A stretch of DNA of 64,000 bases from Pirellulaceae bacterium (GTDB lineage Bacteria > Planctomycetota > Planctomycetia > Pirellulales > Pirellulaceae). Below are positions 52,112 through 59,632 of this stretch, piece after piece; position 1 is the first letter of the stretch; each line of letters opens with the position of its first letter. Below the pieces are notes generated by a model. That model saw only the letters and a list, made by a program, of their open reading frames with translations, ran no database searches and was not told where the DNA came from. Location of the stretch: contig BPJV01000012.1 in assembly GCA_026004795.1 (NCBI GenBank), positions 1 to 64,000 of the forward strand. The letters run 5' to 3'. A program made the position numbers and the translations under genes.

Positions 52112-54551
52112 GAGGCTGCACCTCCTCCGCAGGATCTGTGGCGGACGGATCGACCGATTGAAGCAATTCGATGCGCTGGATTTTGTCCGCACAGGACAGC
52201 ATCTTGCTTCCGTAGTAGGGATTGCCTGCCTGGTCGTTTTCTTGCAGCCAGGTGGCGCCGCGGCCCTCGAATGCCATGGGGCAATGCAGCTCGAACACGT
52301 CGTGTTCCAGCATCGGTCGGAAACGCAGCGCCATGGCCAGGAGCTGATCGGATAGCAGGGAGAATTGCGTCCGCACGGCGGCTATATCCGGCGCTTGCTG
52401 CAAGGCGGTTAGAATGGCCGCCAATTGCCGACTTTCCTGTTCCCAGGCCGCCCTCTGATCGGGCTCGAATCGGTCGCCTGACAACTGCGCGAAAGTGGCT
52501 GACAACTGGCTGGCGGCCGCCTGGGCTGCGACCAGGTCATCGGCGGCCAACGCCTTGCGCATGGCAAAGTAGCCCGCGTACACCGTCGCCAACTGTTGGC
52601 GGAACCAGTCGGGCAGTTCGATCGTTGCCGGCCGCACGGCTGGCTGGCTCGCATGGTCAGCGTGAGCGGAATGCGATGCGTGGTCCAGCATCAATTGCTG
52701 CTGCAGTCGGTTCAAGTTATGGCGAAGCGACTGCACCACCCGCCGGGCCGTGTCCATATCCGGAGCTTCCGATCCTTCGATCGCATCGTTGCTCAACCGC
52801 ATCAGGAATTCGCGCCAAACCATCGCCGGGTGACCCGCCAACTTTTCAGCATGGATCAAGTCGAGTTTGCGGCGAAAGTGCTGGAACGCCGCACGCACCG
52901 CTTCGATGTCTTCCGTCTTGAGTTCGAGTTCCACTTGCGAGGCGACTGCAAGCATCTCGCGCACTTGCTGGACGAACGAGTCCGGGAGATTCATGACCAT
53001 CGTCGACGATGTCCCACCGGACTTCGGCTGGGGACCGCCGCCGTGATCGTGTCCGCCTCCCCCGCCGCCATCGGGCGTCATCATGGTCGGTTTCGCCTGG
53101 ATCTGCAGTTCGCTGTCGATCTTGAAATTGCCATTGATGACGACACGTTCGCCTTCAAACAGTCCGTGGCGGACGATGTAGTGATCGCCGGCTCTCGGCC
53201 CCAACAGCACCTCTCGGCCTTCGAAGGTGGGTTTGTCCGTGCCTTCAAGTTCCACGTACACGATCGCGCGTGTCCCCGTGACCAAGGCTGCCGAAACTGG
53301 AATCACCAATGGCATTTCCTGGGGATCGGTTTCTGCAGCGACAAATCCCAACGCTTCGGCGCGCACCAATGGCATACCGCAGATGTCGCAGAAGCCGGGA
53401 CCGTCCTTGACGATTTCTGGATGCATCGGGCTAATCCACTTGCCAGCCAATTCGGGATCGAGGACGCGGCCGCCTGCCGCAACCTTGGATTCGATCACGG
53501 CATGCACGAACATTTCCGGTTTAAGCCGTCCCGACGCATTGTCGACGTTGACTCGGACCTTGACCGTCCGCGTCTGCGCATTGAGCACCGGGTCGATGAA
53601 TGAGATGCGTCCCGTGAAGATCTCGCCGGGGTAAGCGGCGGTGGTGAACGTGACTTGCTGCCCATACCGGATCCATGGCAAATCCGATTCGTAGGCATCC
53701 AAGCGAAGCCACAAATGCGACAGATCGGCAACCGTGTAGATGCGGTCCCCGACGTTCACGCGATCGCCTTCCTGGCGGAGCTTCTGGATGACGATACCCG
53801 AGGTGGGGGCATAGATCGTGACGTGGTCCTCGGCGCGGCCACGTTCCTCGATCTCGCGAATCTGCTGTTCGGTCAACCCCAACAGCCGCAGTTTTTCCCG
53901 AGCCGATTCGACCAGATTGACTCGGCCGGCATTTGGATTCTCGCGCTGGAATCGAAGCGCCTGGATCAGTTCTTCCTGCGCCGTGTAGAGCTCCTCGCTG
54001 TACATGTACACCATATGATCGCCTTGGCGAACCTGCACGCCCGTGTAATTGACGAACAAGCGGTCCAGGCGACCGGCGACCCAGGCCGTAATATGCGCCA
54101 GTCGGGTTTCGTCGTAATCGAGTTTGCCGACCATGCGCACCTTTGCCGTGACGTAGCGACGTTCTACCGGGACCGTCTGAATCTTCAGCAACTCCTTGAC
54201 TTCGGGACGCATCACCAACGTCCTCAAACCACCCGCCGATGGTTCGACCGGTACCAGGTCCATCCGGCAAATCGGGCACTTGCCCGGCTTTCGCTGGCGG
54301 ATCTGCGGGTGCATCGCGCACGTGTACCACTGAGCGGCCGGTTTGGTGGATGCCTCCGAGACGGTTGCCGCCGATTGAGGAGATGCCTGCCCGCCGTCCG
54401 GTGGCGACGGCGTCGATCGCCCCGCCGGCATCAAGCTCCAAGCAAAGACAGCACCTGACAAGAAAATGGCCACGCATCCAGCCACGCGTATCCGCCAGCG
54501 GTAACGATGCAACCATGCCGACCAGGCTTCTCCGTCGAAAAAATCATGCAT
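52104..54551 (-). CDS. CusB-like membrane fusion protein with metal-binding and DUF3347-type domains
   Basis: An 815-residue periplasmic adaptor. After an N-terminal membrane anchor (VAGCVAIFLSGAVFAWSL) comes a heavy-metal-binding module WYTCAMHPQIRQRKPGKCP followed by ICRMDLVP (about 75-105), then the hairpin/lipoyl/beta-barrel core (VRMVGKLDYDETRLAHITAW, YAPTSGIVIQKL, SLIDPVLN-type). A second module (WISPMHPEIVKDGPGFCDIC) is inserted near residues 370-400. A His-rich linker (HDHGGG) and a C-terminal DUF3347-like region (CPMAFEGRGATWLQEND, NPYYGSKMLSC) end the protein. Multiple Met/Cys/His sites fit Cu(I)/Ag(I) handling. ATG 54551 has CGGAGG about ten bases upstream. Confidence 0.9.
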   Translation of the reverse strand: MHDFFDGEAWSAWLHRYRWRIRVAGCVAIFLSGAVFAWSLMPAGRSTPSPPDGGQASPQSAATVSEASTKPAAQWYTCAMHPQIRQRKPGKCPICRMDLVPVEPSAGGLRTLVMRPEVKELLKIQTVPVERRYVTAKVRMVGKLDYDETRLAHITAWVAGRLDRLFVNYTGVQVRQGDHMVYMYSEELYTAQEELIQALRFQRENPNAGRVNLVESAREKLRLLGLTEQQIREIEERGRAEDHVTIYAPTSGIVIQKLRQEGDRVNVGDRIYTVADLSHLWLRLDAYESDLPWIRYGQQVTFTTAAYPGEIFTGRISFIDPVLNAQTRTVKVRVNVDNASGRLKPEMFVHAVIESKVAAGGRVLDPELAGKWISPMHPEIVKDGPGFCDICGMPLVRAEALGFVAAETDPQEMPLVIPVSAALVTGTRAIVYVELEGTDKPTFEGREVLLGPRAGDHYIVRHGLFEGERVVINGNFKIDSELQIQAKPTMMTPDGGGGGGHDHGGGPQPKSGGTSSTMVMNLPDSFVQQVREMLAVASQVELELKTEDIEAVRAAFQHFRRKLDLIHAEKLAGHPAMVWREFLMRLSNDAIEGSEAPDMDTARRVVQSLRHNLNRLQQQLMLDHASHSAHADHASQPAVRPATIELPDWFRQQLATVYAGYFAMRKALAADDLVAAQAAASQLSATFAQLSGDRFEPDQRAAWEQESRQLAAILTALQQAPDIAAVRTQFSLLSDQLLAMALRFRPMLEHDVFELHCPMAFEGRGATWLQENDQAGNPYYGSKMLSCADKIQRIELLQSVDPSATDPAEEVQPHD

Positions 54552-54617
54552 GGTGGAACAGCCTCCGCATCGATCGATCCTCCAAGCTAGCCACGTTTCT
54601 CGATTCCACCGCCCGGT

Positions 54618-55487
54618 TCATGAACGGGTTTGTTGCGCTTCGGTCCAGGCAGCAACCATGGCGTCGATGTCTTCCGGTCGCAGGCTGCCGATAATCGTCA
54701 CCGCGCGATCATCCAGGCGGAACGAGGCGATCAGTTTGCCGTCGATTTCGGAGCAACGACACTCGACGCCTCGGCATACCATCGTCCGGCTACCGGCCAG
54801 CCAACCGTGGTCTTGATCCACGTGTTCGAGAACGACGATCTTGGATCCATCCGGTCTGCGACAAATCGTCTGGATGCATCGGCAGCACGGCATGTCCAGG
54901 GCGTAAGCTCGTTCCATGCTCAGCCCAGATGGCAGACCGCGGAACGCAACGGGCCGGTAGCCGAATTGCCGTTCGAACGCCTCCGGATCCACCGGCTGGC
55001 CGGCGTACTTGCTTGCCATGTACGTATCGAGCGAGTCGGAGCCAAGGTGAGTCGCGATCCACGCAATCTCCCGGCGCATCAACTCGTGTCGGTCGTGCGA
55101 ATCCCAGAAATAGTCGAGCGACAGTGCGACCATGGCTACCGCGGCTGCGGCCGCCAGCAGCCACCGGGCAACCGCCCGCCGCCCAGCGGAGGTAGGCAGC
55201 TTCGCTGGCCGTCCGCTCACCCCGGATGCGGGCGAACCGAAGGCAGGCGAAGGCGGATGCTTCTGCAGCCGACTTCGCAGCGCCAGCCACCCTGCTTGCC
55301 CTGATTGCTCGGACGGTTCAGGTACGTTCGCCGCAACATACCGAGTCAACTTCTGGTAACCGGACAGGATTTCACGGCACGATTCACAGGCCTCCAGATG
55401 TTGCGCAACCTGCTCGCGCGATTCCCCATCCAGCTCGCCGTCGTAATAGGCCGAGAGCCGTGGTTCGATGTGTGCACAGTCTTTCAT
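54618..55487 (-). CDS. Zinc-finger anti-sigma factor with extracytoplasmic Cys-rich domain
   Basis: A 289-residue membrane protein. The N-terminal zf-HC2/ZAS domain has H30, C34 and C37 (QHLEACESCRE), which bind zinc and grip the cognate sigma factor. One membrane helix lies near 106-127. The outer domain (about 130-285) contains a CCRCIQTIC motif and CRGVECRC, seven cysteines that could bind copper or sense thiol stress. The start lies in the sequence TGAAATG just after the sigma-factor stop, with GGGAGG upstream, so the two proteins are co-translated. It probably holds the sigma factor inactive until metal stress; that is inference from arrangement. Confidence 0.85.
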   Translation of the reverse strand: MKDCAHIEPRLSAYYDGELDGESREQVAQHLEACESCREILSGYQKLTRYVAANVPEPSEQSGQAGWLALRSRLQKHPPSPAFGSPASGVSGRPAKLPTSAGRRAVARWLLAAAAAVAMVALSLDYFWDSHDRHELMRREIAWIATHLGSDSLDTYMASKYAGQPVDPEAFERQFGYRPVAFRGLPSGLSMERAYALDMPCCRCIQTICRRPDGSKIVVLEHVDQDHGWLAGSRTMVCRGVECRCSEIDGKLIASFRLDDRAVTIIGSLRPEDIDAMVAAWTEAQQTRS

Positions 55488-55488
55488 T

Positions 55489-56091
55489 TCAACCCTCCCA
55501 ACCAGCCAGAGTCAGCAGATTGCGCAGTTGTTGCCGAGCCCGATTCATCCGCGAGCCCACCGTGCCTTCAGGTATTCCCACGGCTTCGGCAATCTCGCGG
55601 TAGGACTGACCGTGCTGCTCTTTGAGCAAGAACACGGCACGCAATTCAGGGTCGAGTTGCTTCAACGCCCAATCCAACATGTCACGCTGTTCCACTCGCG
55701 CCGCGACACCCGCCTTCGGCTCTGGAGGATCCGCCAACAAGGGGCCGACCGGCGATCGGCGCCGACGCACCCACTGCAAGACTTCGTTTACCGCCAGTCG
55801 ATACAACCAGGTATGGAACTTCGCTTGCCCTCGGTACTGGTCGAGTTTTCGGAAGGCCTGCAGGAAAACTTGTTGAGTCAAATCGTCTGCACATTCACTT
55901 CCCGCCATCCGACGTACCAATCGGTAGACCATCGGGTGGCAATGGGAATACAGCGCCGCCTGTGCCTGGTCATCACCAAGCAGGCTGTCGCGCACCCACC
56001 GGTCCCAGGGCACCTCTTCGCCGGTTGGTCCACCGGCCGATCCGTTTATGGCATTTTGATGCGTATCGGGCTGAGTTTCTTCACGTGACAT
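55489..56091 (-). CDS. ECF RNA polymerase sigma factor
   Basis: A 200-residue sigma-70 family ECF factor. Region 2 is visible in ALYSHCHPMVYRLVRRMAG, DLTQQVFLQAFRKLDQYRG and FHTWLYRLAVNEVLQWVRR; region 4 in LDPELRAVFLLKEQHGQSYR and IAEAVGIPEGTVGSRMNRAR. I start at ATG 56091 (MSREETQP); the frame is open to 56217 without a better start. It is followed at once by its anti-sigma gene, then cusB- and cusA-like genes, so it presumably drives the island's efflux operon. Confidence 0.9.
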   Translation of the reverse strand: MSREETQPDTHQNAINGSAGGPTGEEVPWDRWVRDSLLGDDQAQAALYSHCHPMVYRLVRRMAGSECADDLTQQVFLQAFRKLDQYRGQAKFHTWLYRLAVNEVLQWVRRRRSPVGPLLADPPEPKAGVAARVEQRDMLDWALKQLDPELRAVFLLKEQHGQSYREIAEAVGIPEGTVGSRMNRARQQLRNLLTLAGWEG

Positions 56092-56305
56092 GGGTGGGAA
56101 TCGCGGTGAGGCTGCGAGAAATGGCCGGGCGAGCCGGATATCCAGGCTAACGTAACTTGACGCCATACGTCCAATTTCGCAATCCCGGGCCGCGAAGAAA
56201 CTTGGTACCGGATGCATCGAATCTTTTAGGTCGTTCGTCGTTAGGGCCGCATGCGCCCTGCGCTTTCCAGATGATGTTTGTGTTTCTCTCGTGGAGTCCC
56301 AAGAA

Positions 56306-56761
56306 ATGAAGAGCCTGTATCACCACTTGTCATTCGTTGGCCTGCTGGTTCTCCTCATCGCCGCTGCCGGTTGCAATGACAAGACGGATTCATCCAGCAC
56401 GCCGGCAACTGATGCCTCCGCCGCGTCGGACACCGCTGGCGAGCAAGGTGCTGATGCTCACACCGATGCCGATTCGATGGACGGTCACCAACATGGACAT
56501 CACGACCATGACACGGACAGTGGTGCTGCCACGGACATGGAAAAGATGATGCAGGGACTGGCAGGACTGGCGGAAGCGGATCGCGAATCGGCGATGAAAC
56601 AGCATTTCTGTCCGGTTTCCGACGAGATGCTGGGTACGATGGGCACTCCGATCAAAGTCACCGTCGAGGGCCAAGACGTTTGGTTGTGCTGCGACGGATG
56701 CAAGAAAGACCTGGAAGCCGATCCGCAGAAGTATCTCGCCAAGGTTCAAGCAAATCAGTAA
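56306..56761 (+). CDS. His-rich lipoprotein with metal-binding (YHS/TRASH-like) domain
   Basis: A 151-residue lipoprotein: signal peptide ending in a lipobox (LIAAAGC, lipidated C23), an Asp/His-rich linker (DGHQHGHHDHDTD) and a C-terminal domain HFCPVSDEMLG ... VWLCCDGCKKDLEADPQKYL of the heavy-metal-binding YHS/TRASH kind. It should sit in the periplasm and bind copper or silver. It is transcribed divergently from the sigma-factor gene, about 210 bases away, and may be a member of the same regulon. ATG 56306 is preceded by GTGGAG ten bases upstream. Confidence 0.83.
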   Translation: MKSLYHHLSFVGLLVLLIAAAGCNDKTDSSSTPATDASAASDTAGEQGADAHTDADSMDGHQHGHHDHDTDSGAATDMEKMMQGLAGLAEADRESAMKQHFCPVSDEMLGTMGTPIKVTVEGQDVWLCCDGCKKDLEADPQKYLAKVQANQ

Positions 56762-56985
56762 CCCGGTAATCGCGAGCCTGCGTCGCTTGATCGGTGGCTC
56801 TTCCAAGCGTGCGGAGCCTCCCACCGCAACGATGGGAACCGCCGCGGCACCACCCGGCTTCTTCGCACCACGCTCGGGTGCCACGTGGTCGCGTTACTGG
56901 ATTCGGTAACGGTTGGGTTGGTTCCCAAAAACAGGACCGATAGTTGCGAGGAGCTAACTGCATGAATTCGGGTAGGAGGACTCTC

Positions 56986-57300
56986 ATGAGCAGAAAGCGG
57001 CACCGTCCGGCGCAGATCATCAGGTAGCTTCGGGAGGCGGATGGGATGCTGTCGGCTGGGAAGACGATCGGGCAGGTTTGCCAAGTGTTGGAGAATGAGT
57101 GAGGCGACGCTCCATCGCTGGCGGAACGGGCACCGACGCGCAGCGTTGGTCGCGGCGGGATGAAAGCCGAGGAGGCCAAGCGGTTGATAGAGCTTGAAGA
57201 GGAGAACAAGCGGCTGAAGCGACTACTGGCCGACGCGGAACTGGATAAGCTAATCTTGAAAGAAGCCTTGGAGGGAAACTTTTTCGTGTGGCCAAAGTTC
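56986..57300 (+). pseudogene. IS3-family OrfA remnant
   Basis: Starts MSRKRHRPAQII then TAG, followed by LREADGMLSAGKTIGQVCQV in the same frame, and after a shift EEENKRLKRLLADAELDKLI, the leucine-zipper end of IS3 OrfA. It encodes the DNA-binding helix-turn-helix part of the transposase; it is inactive as written. Confidence 0.8.
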
Positions 57301-57394
57301 TCCGGTACCCCAGCCGACAATGTCATGTCCTGCGTTTGACCGTTGGCTCGACAACTGAAAAAGCCCGGCGCGGCGTCGGCAGGCGGTCGCTCAT

Positions 57395-58185
57395 GTGCAA
57401 CAATGGATGAACATTTCGCAGCGTCGGGCATGTCGGGTGCTGCGTCAAGCTCGGGGCACTCAGCGTTACCAGGCGAAAGAAGATTTCCTTGAGGAGAAGA
57501 AACTGGTGTCCCGCATACACGAACTGGTGCGGCAGTATCCGCGTTATGGTCATCGCATGATCACCGCGAAATTGCGTCAGGAGGGTTGGTTGGTAAACTT
57601 CAAGAAGAGCCAATCGCCTGTGGCGACGTGAAGGGCTGAAAGTGCCGCAAAAGACGTGGAAAAAGCGGCGTGTGGGGCATAGTGGCAACAGCCTGCGTGC
57701 GTCGGCGTGCCGAGCATAAAGATCACGTTTGGGCGTGGAACTTCATCCAGGACCGCACGGCCAACGGTCGTCCGCTGAAGTGGTTGGCGATCACCGACGA
57801 GTACCCGCGCGAGTGCCTGGCGTTGGAGGTCGATCGCAGCATCACAGCCGATCGGGTGCTGGATGTGCTAACGAATTTGTTCTTGACACGTGGCGTACCG
57901 CGGCACATTGGCAGCGACAACGGCCCGGAGTTCATTGCCCGCGCAAAACGCCGTCACAGCGAGCGAGCGGGCTTGGAGATGCTGTACATCGAACCGGGCG
58001 CACCGTGGGAGAACGGTTTCGCTGAATCATTCTTCAGCCGCCTGCGCGACACGTCGTTCAACATCGAGGAATTCACGAGCCTGGCCGAGGCCCGTTGGTT
58101 TGCCCAGCGTCGGCAGCATGAGCACAACTACGAGCGGCCGCACAGCAGCTTGGGCTTCCGGCCCCCTGCGGAATTCGCGGCATAG
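57395..58185 (+). pseudogene. IS3-family OrfB (transposase) remnant
   Basis: The first part (57395-57631) reads RQYPRYGHRMITAKLRQEGW, the HTH_21 region; after a frameshift the rest (57670-58185) is an rve-type integrase core with LKWLAITDEYPRECLALEVD, HIGSDNGPEFIA and WENGFAESFFSRLRD supplying the DDE residues. It ends YERPHSSLGFRPPAEF. The core frame is intact, but the full protein cannot be made without a shift. Confidence 0.85.
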
Positions 58186-58262
58186 CCGAGAAGAGGAACC
58201 ATTACCCGTTACCTAACCGATACTCTCATAACTCATGGCACAAAACATGGGGGCATCCCACC

Positions 58263-58715
58263 TTGTTGGGGCAACCAAGTCCGCTCGCGGGCGGCCACGG
58301 CCACTCGTGGGTTGGGCCGAACATCGCAGCAAAAAGTCGATGTTCGCCATGCTGCGGAATCGTTGGAACAACTGCAAGCGGAATTGCTGGAATTGGACCA
58401 GCAGTGCCAAGAGGAACTGGATGACCTGGCCCAACGATTTGCGTTGCACAATCTGCCGGTCAAAAAAGTTTCCATCGCCTGCCGAAAAGGGGACATGCGT
58501 ATCGACTCTGGTAGGCCTCCTGTGGATCCCGTGGACCTTTACCGAAAACGCCCCTAACAAACCGTTGATTTCGTGGCCGGCCACCCATGGGAGTACCGAC
58601 TAAGCCATGCCCCGCGGGCGTTGTTAATCCCCCGAGATTCCAGTCGATGATTCTAGTCGATATCGTCCCACGACAGTTGCGACAGATCGATGGGCTGGCA
58701 CGCAACTTGCCCTAG
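58263..58715. repeat. Right copy of the ~450-bp direct repeat; includes ATPase 3' pseudogene
   Basis: Counterpart of 46709-47159. The ATPase part (to about 58603) has lost its 5' end and carries a one-base insertion near 58507, so it is a dead fragment. The last 90 bases are almost unchanged and encode the C terminus of the XRE-type protein on the other strand. Confidence 0.92.
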
Positions 58716-59402
58716 TCGCGCGTTCCCGCGACGGCTTCCGTACTGCGGCCAACCGCCGACTTCTGCCAATTCTGGCATCAGGTCGATTAACTGCTCGTAA
58801 AGAGTTTCCGCAAGACGCTGTACGCGCGCCGAAGTCTTCATCTTACGCAGCGCTACGGTCGTCTTCATGATCCTCACCAACTTGGCCCTTTCTTCAATGG
58901 GGCGCGATAAGGACTCGCGGTCGATCAAGAGATCTTCGAGGGGGACGTCGAGCGCTCGTTGAAGGCTTTGCAACTGGGACAGGGTCAAGTTTGTATGCGG
59001 ATCTTCCCATTGTCGGCAGGTGCGCAGATCGATCCCCATTCGACGAGCTAAAGTGCGTAGACTGATTCCCTGCTGCTGGCGGACTTGACGTGCGCGGTGA
59101 AAAATGGGTGGCTGGTCGGGCGTCGAGTCGTTACCAGCCTCCCGCGAGGACGGTTCGGGCGTGCGGACCGTCCTTTCGTGTTCACTTGCATCGGCCGCCT
59201 TGGACGTTTCCGGGATTGGCGATGCGACACCCCCTGAAGGAGCAGAATGGGGTCCTGCGTCAGAGCGTGGAGCTACGTCGGTCCTGGCAGTAGTTGAAGC
59301 AGCGGTCAGAGGCGGTGTGGTTGCACTGCTTACACTTAAACTGCCCCCGAATAAACTCTCCCCATCGCGCGGATCGGGGTTGGCCATCGGGATAGATGCC
59401 AT
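58653..59402 (-). CDS. XRE-type helix-turn-helix protein
   Basis: A 249-residue regulator. The first 110 residues are Ser/Thr/Pro-rich and unstructured in appearance. A single XRE helix-turn-helix lies near residues 118-165 (ARQVRQQQGISLRTLARRMG ... TLSQLQSLQRALDVPLEDLL). A helical tail follows (KTTVALRKMKTSARVQRLAE). Start is ATG 59402, where aggaggtaggagg is an unusually strong ribosome site; the longer frame to 59675 is not needed. Its final 21 codons lie inside the duplicated segment, and the same 21 codons remain next to the ATPase gene at 47097-47159, so the two genes were probably convergent neighbours. Confidence 0.8.
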   Translation of the reverse strand: MASIPMANPDPRDGESLFGGSLSVSSATTPPLTAASTTARTDVAPRSDAGPHSAPSGGVASPIPETSKAADASEHERTVRTPEPSSREAGNDSTPDQPPIFHRARQVRQQQGISLRTLARRMGIDLRTCRQWEDPHTNLTLSQLQSLQRALDVPLEDLLIDRESLSRPIEERAKLVRIMKTTVALRKMKTSARVQRLAETLYEQLIDLMPELAEVGGWPQYGSRRGNARLGQVACQPIDLSQLSWDDID

Positions 59403-59632
59403 GAACCTCCTACCTCCTATTACCGCGTCAAGGTAACGCTCCTCACCGCACGGAGCAAGCTGCGGACGCAACACAGCTCTGGCCACTTTCGGATATCCAT
59501 CAGCCCGCTTAAGTTCCCTGAAGCGAACGGCACCGGCGGATGTCTCGGTAGTGGCCTCTCTGAAAGGAGCGAAGGGTGGAGGCGGAAGTACTCGTGAGAT
59601 CAGAAATTCTTGCAAAGAGGAAAAGATGACGC

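Larger units (their letters stand above)
56915..58262 (+). mobile_element. Degenerate IS3-family element (right)
   Basis: Begins with gggttggttcccaaaaacag like the left remnant and contains OrfA and OrfB remains. OrfA is stopped by TAG after 13 codons and shifted further on; OrfB is broken by a frameshift between 57631 and 57670. No matching right inverted repeat is visible; the element runs directly into the duplicated ATPase fragment at about 58263, so its right end is probably lost. Confidence 0.87.

Noticed and set aside
46709-58715. The 450-bp direct repeats as a target-site duplication of a composite transposon
   Set aside because: IS3-family insertion duplicates only 3-4 bp. The repeats must come from homologous recombination or segmental duplication.
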